Assembly (NCBI GenBank): GCA_948567375.1
Contig: OX419760.1
Coordinates: forward strand, 58,342,001 to 58,406,000
DNA: 64,000 bases
Reading direction: 5' to 3'
Origin: Lunularia cruciata
Taxonomy: Eukaryota; Streptophyta; Marchantiopsida; Lunulariales; Lunulariaceae
In this document: one piece after another, positions 1 to 10,679 of the stretch
How positions within the stretch are numbered: position 1 is the first letter of the stretch
How the letters are laid out: each line of letters opens with the position of its first letter
Position numbers and translations under genes: made by a program
Notes under the pieces: generated by a model
Databases searched by the model: none
What the model was told of the DNA's origin: nothing
What the model saw: the letters and a program-made list of their open reading frames with translations, nothing else

Positions 1-280
1 TAACATACCCCAATTAAGTAAGCATCGAGGACAACAGCATATAACGTGGTTCACTTCCTGTCCAAATTACATACACGACAAAACAGCCTCTCACATCAAG
101 CTCTTTATTAGTCGCAGCACTCAGAGATATATATATTTAGGGAGAGATAGTCACTCATCTGGCCCTGTTGGGAATCTCTACTAATTTATCAGTTCCTCTT
201 ATGAAACACTTTTAACTATTGAAATCAACCCTGCGCAAGAAGGAAAAACATATCGAGAGAAAAAACTAAAAGTGAAAAAT

Positions 281-720
281 GTACTCACATACATCAATAC
301 CTGCACAAGAATTAATGTGGTTTAGAGTCCAAGCTTTGCTATTACATCCAAGGTAACACAGATCCAGGGCTTTTACTCACATACTGATGTATGTGAGTAA
401 AAGCCCAAGAATATAAGTGCACAAGAATTACTACATCCAAGGCAACACAGATCCAAGGTTTTTACTCACATACATCAATAGGTACACAAGAATTAATGTG
501 ATTCAATGTCACTTGCTATTACATCCAAGGCAACACACACATTCTACACAGAGATCAATCGGAAACCCTATCCGGACCAACTCTTCCCTTGTCCAATCTG
601 TTATATCCATGGCAACACAAATCTAGGATTTTTATTCTTTTTCAATACAGAGATCACTAGGAAGCTCTATGCCAACCAACTCTTCCTTTGTCCAATATGT
701 TGCTGCGTTTATCTTGATCA
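281..720. repeat. Imperfect tandem repeat, unit roughly 110-150 bp
   Basis: The phrases 'cacaagaatta', 'acatccaaggcaacacag' and 'tttttactcacatac' recur in the same order three to four times, each time more diverged towards the right. The last copies keep only the 'ccatggcaacacaaatctagg' core and the phrase around 'ccaactcttcc'. No coding frame is maintained across the copies, so this looks like a decayed minisatellite and not a gene. Confidence 0.6.
367..406. repeat. Perfect 18-bp inverted repeat, 4-bp loop
   Basis: The left arm at 367-384 (gggcttttactcacatac) is the exact reverse complement of the right arm at 389-406, with tgat between them. The arm sequence is also part of the surrounding tandem repeat unit. 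The structure was probably made by an inverted copy of one unit. Confidence 0.85.
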
Positions 721-1359
721 GTCTTTCTCCTCCTTGTATGATCAAAATCAGACCTCACCTAATCAACTTCATTGCGAATCAAAGTTAGCAAAAGTTACAC
801 AAATTCATTTTTCACATGTGCATCTATATTCAATTCTCTAAACACTCACTCTATCTATATTCAACTCGCTAAACACTCACTCTGCAGGTTCGCAAGGTTA
901 CATTCTACTGTTGCACAGCGAAGAAGGAGAAACACACTCACAATGTCACCCCGTTATCTTGGATGGTCAAACACCTATCTCAACCTTTGACTATATCCCG
1001 TGGATAATCTGAATCTGATTGGATAATCTGAATCTTATCGGCAGATCTCAACATCACAACTGGAATAAATCGGAGCGAAGAAAGCGAAACACACTCACTG
1101 TGACACTTGTCCTGTGGATGATCCGAACCGCAGATCTCATCATCACAGATTGAACAAATCGGACTTATCAAACTCCACATCCTAACAGGCCCTTCGTGGA
1201 CTTGCTGAATATTTCCCAATCAGTGTGTCTATAGTCATACCCTCGACTGAGTACCACATCATCATTGTGACTTTAAGGCATGTTCTACACCTGGCTGAGG
1301 CGACCGTCAATATGAACACTCAGTCATAGCTCGAATAGCCAGCCAAACACAACACTCCT

Positions 1360-2115
1360 TACTTCGTCGTGCGCCATGCCATAAGTGCAAGAACATCGAT
1401 ATCAATGACGACTTTTGGATCAGTAGGATCTCCTTTCTGTTCAGGGTGACGAGTGAGTGCATAGTCGGTACTACAGAGAGGGTATTGAGAGGGTACTGAG
1501 TCCGGTGGATGATTAGCTAAACCCTAAACCTCGCAAATCCAATGAATCTTCACCAGTAGGCGATTTTGAAAGGGCTTTCCATGCCGGAAGAACTGTTGGA
1601 TACTAGTGGTGTCGAACTGATTTTCGGACCTCAGAGGGGTTTGGCATACTGGAAGCATCGTCATGGACAGTATACTGGATAAGGTTGGTGTGGATTTTGA
1701 ACCTCTCTGCCCATTATGCCCTCGCATTCAGGTGAAGTTGTCTGTTTGACCATAGCTGACATCCCTATCCTGTCAGATACAGCATCGTACCACCAAGTTG
1801 ATTTGTGCAACGCCATTAGAATTCTGCGTACCATCATAATCCGCGATTTTCTTCAATGATATACTTTATTGATTTTTCCGGAGGATCGAATTAAGTTAAA
1901 TATCGTTGAAGGAGTTAAGAAAAAACTATCATTTCGTTAATGATCCACTTCTAGTCCAGATCGGTGAACTTTCATATTTACTTAAATTCTTTATCTACAT
2001 ATATATATCATATGTTATTATCATAAGAAAGTGACTGACGCAGAGTATGCCCTCTACAAAAAGTTAATGGTCAAGTTATCACTTCCCAGCACTCATGAAT
2101 ACATGATCAGACATG
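1360..2115. repeat. Unidentified block, inverted copy at 62360-63015
   Basis: Read on the plus strand, this block aligns with the reverse complement of 62360-63015 almost throughout. Matching landmarks are 'tgcaagaacatcgat.tcaatgacga', 'tggatactagtggt', 'ctggaagcatcgtcatgg', 'gaccatagctgacatccctatc' and 'ccaga.cggtga.ctttcatatt'. Neither copy has a long open frame. One frame holds a CPLC motif after 'ILDKVG', faintly like the zinc-binding tail of a LINE reverse transcriptase, but too weak to name. It may be a decayed gene or a dispersed element. Confidence 0.6.
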
Positions 2116-2138
2116 TGCTTGGTGCACATGTCTGATCA
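2104..2138. repeat. Perfect 15-bp inverted repeat, 5-bp loop
   Basis: Arms tgatcagacatgtgc (2104-2118) and gcacatgtctgatca (2124-2138) are exact reverse complements around ttggt. The structure sits at the edge of the block shared with 62.36 kb. The other copy keeps only the left arm in diverged form, so the palindrome arose or was kept on this side only. Confidence 0.85.
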
Positions 2139-2139
2139 C

Positions 2140-4230
2140 TCTGAACTACGGGAGTTGAAAAATGGGTGAACTACTACTGCGCAGAGTATCTCAATTCTAA
2201 GCACTTGCGGTTCTTGGTATGGATTTGGGATTTTACTTATCTCTTGATGGTGCTTAGGTAAAGGAGAAAAAGAACCTGAACTTTACCAACTTGCGGGTAA
2301 CCTGTTTGCATGGACAACATAGCATTGGCAAAAGATGCTCAGGTTGGATTCTACACCTGGAGCAATGTACCTTGACCAAGAGTGGTCCCAACCGACAAAA
2401 GAAATGTTGAGGAAGTTCAAGGCCCAGTTTAAGTATACTAAGATTGGAACACCCTTTGATACATGTACATTCTATAGGGATATTTGGTTTAGTATTGCAA
2501 GTAGTGGAGAAATATTATCTAAACGGAGTTTAGCTAAGATTCTATATTAGTCATGATTAGCTAGAGTTAACCTAGCTAAAATAACGGTGACCCTATTCTA
2601 GAGGAAAGGAAAAGAGTGAGTATCACTAGTTTGTCTTTTAGTGTATTAACTTGATATTATTTCTGGTTATTTGACTTTGAGGAAAGAGTTGAGAACTCTT
2701 GGGCTCATAAACCTTTTTGGTGTAGATTTTTCTATAATCCAAGGGATAATCCATGTGAAAGAATCCTTGACTTAGTTGGTAGGAGAATATAAGATCACCT
2801 ACCCATGAGATTATTCTCATGTACTTGGATATTCCTTTAGAATTTTTTAATTTATTTGACTTTTAGCTTAGTAACTTGAGTTATTTTGGTAATTAATAAT
2901 TTTTGTGTGTAACTTTTTCACAAGTATATAAGCTAGGGGTGAGGGGGTACTCATCATCCTTTCATTAGTAATTATCTCTCTCTCATTGAGCTCTTTAATG
3001 AACAATGTCTTGAGTCTGAGAAGTGTCTTGGAGTTCTAACCTTGGAGGAATTTGATGGAGTTTGGGTCCCTTGCCTTCTTAGTCCATGGTGTGCTACCTT
3101 AATAGAAATCAAAGTTTATCTTGAGTGAGCAATAGGACAACTCACTAGACGGGTTGGAAGGTAAATGGGTACAACAAACCCACTCATTGTACAGTGGTTA
3201 CATTGCTCATGAAGCTCTTCAAATCAACAAGGTCAACTTATGTAAAAAATGGGCAGGCCACCTTCTACCAATTGTGGATTGAGCAAAGATGTTCTATCAT
3301 TGTGCTTGGGAGATGATGGAGAAGCTCCAAATGTTGAGAGGAAACACCTTCCTCTCTTTGTTTGTCTTGCATTGTTAGATTAGGATGTCATTTTTTAAGA
3401 AGGAAGAGCAAAAGATCTTCCCCATGCATTACTACCTGATGGGCTATCATCAGTCCCAACCCAAACATGCTATGGAGAGCTGGAGGAGAACATGAAATCT
3501 TGTCCATGAACTAGAAGGTGTGGAATAAGGACAATGACACCTTCCTAGAACAATACTAAATGAAGTTGTGCCAAGGGAAGGCCAAACTTGTAGTGATGAA
3601 GGTTGGTACTGCCTAGCATGAACATGCATTCCTAGACTACAAGGCGGCCCAAGAAGAGAAATTTAAGAAATAGGAAGCAGAGATGGATTGTCCACACAAT
3701 AGAGTCAAATTCACAAACCCACAAGCAAAACAATTGCAAATTCAAAAGTTTGAACAGACAGTTATGAGATGGAATTTCAATCTGTGTTCACTGAACCTGT
3801 ATTAAGCTGGGATGACTCCCTTTATACTCTCTATTACAACAAGATGGGGTGCAACCACAGTTGTGTGATGCCATAATCCCATAGTTATGAATTAAGACTA
3901 ACCATATTCTACCTAATTGGTTGTTATATATTAAATGCTATGGCAGTGCCACCTACACAAAGACACTTAGTATACACTCTACCAATTCTATGACTCCAAC
4001 TACACATTGGGAGAATGGTCATGACAATCAAATATTACAAAAGAATCAATTTAATGTACAAAGCCTTACTTGCTCAAAGAATTCATACACATCATCATGC
4101 AGAGATCTTCCACCATGATGAAGTCCCCATCATGATAAGTAGCAACCCAATGGTTGTGTCATGATGACCACATGCTAATGGTGCAAAATTATACAATTGT
4201 ACAAGTTTTGTACACCATGATCTATTTCCT
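2140..4230. other. No gene supported; decayed intergenic or retroelement DNA
   Basis: Open frames here are short (65-71 codons) and show no recognisable motif. Around 3470-3780 the plus strand, read with stops, gives a charged stretch that could be a dead gag-like sequence, but nothing specific could be matched. Confidence 0.4.
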
Positions 4231-4239
4231 TGACCCCCC

Positions 4240-4440
4240 TTCACATTTACACCTCCAAATCAGGTCTTCAATGTGTTTTTTGTACTCCTCCAGGATTTTG
4301 TGGATACTACTTAAGACACTCTCAAACTTGGCATCACCATGCTTGCTCAACTTCTCTGCCAGATTTGTCAATCGTTCAAGGGATTACGTCTTGGCCTCTA
4401 ATGCATGTATCTTTGACTTCAACTCCTGCAGATTAGCCTA
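4240..4440 (-). pseudogene. Coiled-coil coding remnant, minus strand
   Basis: Read on the minus strand, this gives a leucine/lysine/glutamate heptad-like stretch containing ANLQELKSKIHALEAK and LAEKLSKHGDAKFESVL, broken by one stop. It resembles the plus-strand stretch at 8860-9030 (LATQLRKHIEAKFQDIVASI) in the order of charged and hydrophobic positions. Both are probably remnants of the same retroelement-borne coiled-coil protein, in opposite orientations. Function is unknown. Confidence 0.4.
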
Positions 4441-5003
4441 GTGAGCTTGGCTCATAACAACCAAGTAGAGTAGAATAATGTTGTCTTTCCAAGTATGATC
4501 ACTTCAATCCTTTGGCAGGGATCAACAATAAAACTTTGTAAAGGAAACCTACTAGCTCTTGTAATTACCATTGGCCATGCCTTAGCCCATAGGTAAAAAG
4601 GATATATCAAGATTGTTGAATTTGCCTTAGAAGAATACTCTATTACAACTGATTCTAAATGGAAGATACCCTTATAAAAGGAGGAATAGCCTAGCTTAAT
4701 TTGTTCTCTAACCCCAAAAATAATTTTCTATCTCCTCTAATCACTACTCTACAAATAGCCTTTGCCTCCTCTATGTGCTTGCACCATAAATGCCAATTTT
4801 CTCTCCTCCCTTAGATGCTCTTACTCTAGATATACATACTTTGATATTATTATCAGAGTGTTAGAGAAGTCTTAATTACTACGATCTTTGAATACCGTAT
4901 ATTCCCATAGCCTAAATGCACACACCCACATTATGGCCTGTACTTAGTTCTATTTACATGGCCTGCAGATGATTCTTCACGCACATTTGTCCAATAGTCT
5001 CTT

Positions 5004-6350
5004 TTGGAACTTCCCATAGATGGTCTTTCCTATAACTCTTGTTTTCTACCTAAGGTTTTTTTCCCCATGAAAATTCCAAATCCTACTAGTCCAAGCTCCA
5101 ATAAGAGGGAGAAGAAAATTATTGTATCAAGAAATGTGCAGATTGCAAAGCAGCACAAGCCTAACCCAAAGGTAGTTGAAGACTCATGGAAGGACAATGG
5201 CTCCAATGAGGATGACAAGTTGGAGATTGGGGATGATGGTAGCCAAGGAGCGAAGGTTACATCCAAATTTGAGGTTTTATAGGAGGGACAAGAAGCTGGC
5301 TATGCTCAAGAGCAAGAGAAACCACAACTAGGGCCAATGACAACCTTCACTAGGATTGAACTCTCCTCAAGTGAGGAAGGGGAAGATGAAAACCAGTAGG
5401 GAGAAGTGACATCCATCCTCTTGACAAGAATGGAAGAGGACAACCACAAAGATATCCTACCTTTGGAAATGGGTGAATGCACTATGAAAAAAGAAGAAAA
5501 AATCTTGTTTGTGCAATTACAAAGGTGAAATGTGGACAAGAATCCCTGAGCTAGAGTTCTAGCAAAAGTAGAGTCTTTGGGTACAAGAAAAAGAGACCAA
5601 TACCAATGAAATCAGATGGGGACTTGCCAAAGAAGAAGAAGCTGACAAGAGTGGAGAAGGGTAAGTCAAGTGTGAAGGAGCACCCTTGTCTACAAAAGAG
5701 TTGCAGGCAAAATAGAATGACTCTATCTAAGCACTTGTAGATGAGAGTATAGGCTAAGACAAAGAAGTAACATCCTACTCCAAGGAGGTGCTAGAAGTGC
5801 GGAGCACCTCAATAGTCCCTGATGTTGAAGAGGGAACCCAAAGAAGAGAAGGTAAAGAGAGTGCTAACCCAAATAGAGTAAGCCTTTGGAGTCATCACAA
5901 GAGAAAGGCAAAGAGGAGGAACCAACCCAAAGAGATTGGGAAGGTGTTTTAGTGTTTTAGTGGATTATCAATAAGATGGGACCCAACTGCAAGCAATGGA
6001 GAAAGTATTTCCCTCCTACCAGCAGTTACATCATGACAGAAGTGACTATAAGAAACTCATAGAGTTCCTACATTAGATGATATAGAGTACCAATCAAGCA
6101 ACGGTGAATTAGCAAGCTCACATGAGCCAAAAAGGAAGAAACTTAAGCTTGTAATGAAGCTACAATAATGAAGAAGTTGAAGATTGCTAATATATATAAA
6201 ATTTGCAAGTTGGAGGAAGTGCTTGCCACCAAAGATAGAGAAGTAAAGTACACAAGAGAAAATGCAAATACTTCTCCACAATTGAGAATGAATGGAAGAA
6301 AGATGAGAAGGAATGTTGGGAGAAGAATGACTCTGAAATGTTGATGATGA
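5004..6350 (+). pseudogene. Decayed Lys/Glu-rich coding remnant
   Basis: A 92-codon open frame at 5004-5282 has a basic, proline-containing start and an acidic end (NEDDKLEIGDDGS). It continues past its stop as a series of acidic/basic stretches (SSSEEGEDEN, LEMGECTMKKEEK) broken by further stops. The composition resembles the highly charged spacer seen in the gypsy element at 22.6-24.8 kb, but no homologous motif could be aligned. A retrotransposon gag or spacer remnant is the most likely origin. Confidence 0.35.
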
Positions 6351-6763
6351 AGGTTGAGATTAGTGACATGCCTTACCTATTCTCAAGAGTGCAATTTTGT
6401 TCTATTTTTCTACTTTTTTAAGGGAAAAAAAACATATTATTATGTACAGGTAAGAAATTGCTTAATATGGTATATCATCATCCTTTTATATGCTAAGGTA
6501 CAAAAGAAGGGGATGGGGGAGGGGGGCCTTGAAGATCTTTGCCGCCATCAACCCTCAACTTGGAAGAGTTATTTGTCAATAGGAATTTTTCTTTGTGCAC
6601 TTTGGGTTGATATCTATATGGTTACTTGCCCAAGTGGAGCAACCTTTATCATGTCCAAATTGGCTTTACAACGGTTTTCCATTGACACCAAAGTCACAGA
6701 ATTTGGAGGTCTGTAGCAAAAGTGATAGCCATATAGAGTTACTACCATATGGATGTTGAGCTC

Positions 6764-7180
6764 ACACCTTGAACCTCATACTCATCTCAAACATTGTACT
6801 ATTGTTTTATCCTCCAACTATTCTTCTTATTCTCATTCCTTTGACTAATTGTTTTTTCTCAAACCCCGTACTAATTTTTTTTCCTCTAACCTTGAACTAT
6901 TCATTTTTTCTTAAACCTCAGACCATTCATTTTGTCTTCATACCTTGTACTATTTGTTTTGCCCTCGTACATTGTCCTATTTGTTGCATTCATACCGTCA
7001 TACTTTGTTTCTCATTTGTAACCTTATATATTCATCTTATTTGTAAACTTGTTCTTCATTTCTTGTTTGTAAACTTGTACTATTCATCTTGTATGTAACC
7101 TCATACTTCAATTCTCATACATACCCTTGTTCTTCATTTCTTCTACCTTACCTTGTACTTCATATCTTGTACCATATCAT
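6764..7180. repeat. Diverged pyrimidine-rich minisatellite, unit about 30 bp
   Basis: A unit of the type 'aaccttgtactattcattttgt' recurs at least ten times with substitutions, giving a strongly pyrimidine-biased plus strand. The 109-codon open frame at 6769-7098 results from this bias (a run of Phe, Leu, Ile) and is not considered a gene. Confidence 0.65.
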
Positions 7181-8429
7181 CTTGCAAACAATTAATACCA
7201 CCCACAACTTGATACAAAATGAGCAATGTCCAAATTTGTCATGAACAACTGAGAGCCATATTCTAGATACAGCAGGGTATTTTTCATAGCTCATAGTACA
7301 AAATTTTTTGTAGATACAAAACATTTCATATCTATACATAGTAGTTAGATTGCAATACAAAGGTCTTGTATTATGACTGTCCCATGACATAATAGCAATA
7401 ATGTAAAGAGGCAAATGCGGCAATTCCATATGGAGCATGCCTATTGAAGATTAGGTTTAGGGTTAGGGTTTGTAGAGAATATGTGATAAGCATTGAGTGG
7501 CTTAGATATAATCAAAGGACTTCCAATACATTGTAGCCATTGGACTTCTTTGGCGATTAAGTAGGAATGTATATAGGCTTTAGATTCAATGTTTACAAGG
7601 TTTATTTGGTGCATTTTTTTGTTGCATTAAACAAGGCTTATACCATGAAGACTGTCAAGGTAGTGTATGTGTATTAGTCTATATGTTGTATGAGTGATTG
7701 CATGTTGGATTGAGTGGGAGTGAAGAATCTTGGTGCATGAGCAAAAGCACTTGAGAGAGAGGAAGTTATTTGTGTAGAACTAGAGTGTGCAACTCTAGAG
7801 GCTCTATAGAGGTGAAGAATGATACAAAGATAAGTCACCACACACTGTATAACTGGAGTATTGTAAAGTAACACTAACTTGTAAGATTCAGCAACGTGAT
7901 CATTCAATACTCTTGTAATGTCATGACTTGTGGGAAGGATGGAACACTATGTCATGATTGTAGTTGTCCTTGATTGGACCCTTGGGAGATCTTACTCTCT
8001 CTAGTTTGCACATTCTAGGACACTATTTGTGCGATCCCTTAATGTTGTCAATCTGGTATAACATGAACTCTATGATGTGAGTGTGGATTGTAGTACTTAT
8101 GATTGCTTTGATGATAGCTATCAATATTTGGCTGGGCAATGGGGAAGGTATAGAAATTCTGATGTGAAGTCAACTTTGTTGCAAATGAACCATCACAATT
8201 AGGAATCCTCTGGACTAAATCTATCATGAGAGTGATTAGAAGGTGGTGACTTTACCCTCTTTTAGGAGTAGTTTCTACACAAGACATTAAACAAGCAATA
8301 ATAGACAACTTTTGACATTGTGATCCTTTATCTTTATTCCTAATCATTCTTGATGGAACAACCTATTCATACCAATTATATTTTTAGTATGTCAACATCA
8401 GGTTGTCACAATTAACATTTTCAAGATAG
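7181..8429. other. No gene or repeat recognised
   Basis: AT-rich sequence with only short frames, all below 95 codons and without motifs on either strand. A telomere-like 'ggtttagggttaggg' phrase occurs once near 7452 and is not an array. Confidence 0.5.
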
Positions 8430-9060
8430 CAAATGACCAACAAACTAAGGAATTCACAAAGCACTTGAGGCACAAGGAGCAATTATGTGCTCAAGATGAA
8501 AAAGTAGCTACCATGAAAGAAAAATGATCCAATGCCCTAGTTAAGGTTGTGAAGGATGAGATGGTGCTCTAAAATTACAAGGAGCTAGCTAAAATTTGTA
8601 TAAGGGATTTGATTGAGGCAATCTGCTCCCTCTCCTTTTGTTCTTCCACCAAGAAAGAACAAGAAGAGGGGGAGTAGATTGTTTGTGTATAGGTAGGTGC
8701 AACAAGAGATAAAATAGAAATGAAATCCATTGGTGACATCCTAGATGAGGAAAAAACAAGGATCCTCATCATAATGGAAGATTATATGATATTGATTGGA
8801 TCAATCTATAGTTCAGGCGCAGAAGTCAATCATGACTCAAACCCAGCAAACAAAGCTCTCTAAATTGAAGTCAAAGATATATGCATTGAGGTGAAAGTCT
8901 ACTCCAAACAACAATTGGAGAAATTGGCTACCCAATTGAGGAAGCATATTGAGGCCAAGTTCCAAGATATTGTTGCCTCCATTCTAAAGGAATTGGCACA
9001 ATATAAAGATAAAATTAATTTTTTTAGAGGGGAAGGTAGCTCAACTCAATAGCTATTAGT
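8430..9060 (+). pseudogene. Coiled-coil protein remnant (retroelement spacer?)
   Basis: Plus-strand translation with several stops gives a charged helical sequence: FTKHLRHKEQLCAQDEKV, then ELAKICIRDLIEAICSLSF, then LEKLATQLRKHIEAKFQDIV. The last segment resembles the minus-strand remnant at 4240-4440. The stretch lies upstream of an LTR-like repeat (9730-10640), so it could be internal sequence of that element, but no reverse transcriptase or integrase motif was found between 4 and 9.7 kb. Confidence 0.4.
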
Positions 9061-9729
9061 GTAAGTAGACAAAAGACTAAGAAAACATTGTCATGGTGGT
9101 AATATCTTAGGGATGCTACATCCTTGTAGTTGAACATTTGTATACATCTTTGGCATGGTAATGCCTATGTACAAGAGGATGAACTTTATTTTAACAGGTG
9201 ATCGAGGGATTTGCAATCCTAAACTAATTGAATTTGAGCTCTCTCATGCTTGCTAATGGGTTGGCAATACCAAATTATCGGTACTTGAGCCACTATCAAG
9301 ACTTGCTTAAGGGAGTGCTATTTAGGGTTTAAAAGAACTGGAGTTTCTATTGAGTGGTTAATGCCTTTCATTAGATGTGCTTAAGATTGGATCTACCAAA
9401 GACTTTTGGATGGAATATAAATTAGAAGAGTAATTTGTATAAATAAGGAATGATATTCTATCAAAACAACAAATACCTTGTAGAATGGTGCCAAAACCAA
9501 AACAATATTCCTCAAATAAATTTGATATTTAAGATATTTTTATTGTGTAAAGAAAGATTATTCCTGATAAAGAACTTGTAAGTAGACAACAAAGTTTTTA
9601 TAAGAGACAAAGTTATAATTAAGCATGTAAGGATATCCATATGTTAAGAAATAATATTTTATTTTCTTTCATTTTTGGAGCAGGGAATAAAATCTAGTTC
9701 CATGTTCAATATAGTTCTTGATTTTTTCC

Positions 9730-10640
9730 TTATATGAGTTCAATAATAGACGTAATCAATTACATTAATAGCTACAATACAATATTTAATTTTAGATCTT
9801 ATTTATATAAATGATAATTATACGTAATAGTTTTTATATGATAAATCTAAATATAAAATAGAATATCTTATTATAGATTAGTTATACTAAAGATAAAATC
9901 TTTAAATAAAAATTACAAGACATTCTTTTCTAATAAGAAAATTTCTCCTTGATATATATATATATATTATTTTATTAAAAATGGTATTAATAGTGTAGTA
10001 ATAATACTCAAAAAATATCATAGTTATTTTACTAGAATACTAAAATTATTGGCACCCAAAAAAACAACATGGGGAGGAGGAGCACCAAAAATGTTGCAAA
10101 GGTTAACTTTATCCCGGATCCTCCTCCCTTGGCTGTCTAAACCTTCATGGAATACGGCAATTGAACTCATGCTAAGACTTGTGGTAAATAAGATATGTTT
10201 TAATTAAAAGTATACATGGAGGTGATCTTAGGCAACAACACAAGATTCGGCTAAATGAAAACCAAATTCTTTATTTTATATTATTAAAATTTCAGTTTCA
10301 ATTAAATTATTTAAATTTTGAATACTATTTAACATTAACATTTAAATTCACACAAATTTACAATTATTCAAAATCTACTGAAAAATTATAATTAGTAGGA
10401 ATTATTATTCATGTGGTCTAGTAGGTGAACACATTGTATAGCCATGGTAGTGTGTTTTATTCCCCAATAAACTTCTGGTGTGTTTCCTTGTATGATTGAA
10501 TTCTCTTTTGCTTCTACAAATATTTGTCAAGCTCTATGAAATATTCTATAAAAATATACGTCAAGGACTATGTGGGTTCTGGATCACTATTGAGGCTTAA
10601 GGCGAGAGAGAAGGAAGCCACAAGAGAGAAAGAGAGAAGG
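9730..10640 (+). mobile_element. LTR copy of the Tat/Athila-like gypsy element, 5'-truncated
   Basis: Aligns by eye in the same orientation with 29735-30690, the 3' LTR of the gypsy element at 21.8-30.7 kb. Shared landmarks are 'tgagttcaataata', 'acattaatagcta', 'acaagacattcttttctaataag', 'aaattattggcacccaaaaaaac', 'ggtctagtaggtgaacacattgtatag' and 'gtcaaggactatgtgggtt'. The first 95 bp or so of the LTR are missing. Its right end abuts the truncated NB-ARC exon, so this insertion or a deletion anchored in it removed the rest of that gene. Confidence 0.75.
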
Positions 10641-10641
10641 G

Positions 10642-10679
10642 AGTTGGTCCATCTTTGTCCAGTTGGTCCATCTTTGTCT
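10642..10679. repeat. 19-bp tandem duplication at the LTR/gene junction
   Basis: Bases 10642-10660 and 10661-10679 match at 18 of 19 positions. The right copy is the native coding sequence just before the P-loop of the minus-strand gene, and the left copy is an extra one beside the LTR. It is too long for a normal LTR target duplication, so slippage or end repair is more likely. Confidence 0.75.

Noticed and set aside
6769-7098. 109-codon hydrophobic frame resembling a membrane protein
   Set aside because: The hydrophobic run comes from a pyrimidine-rich minisatellite, not from a conserved gene.
7440-7475. Telomere-like 'tttagggttaggg' phrase
   Set aside because: Only two or three units, no array, so no interstitial telomere can be claimed.
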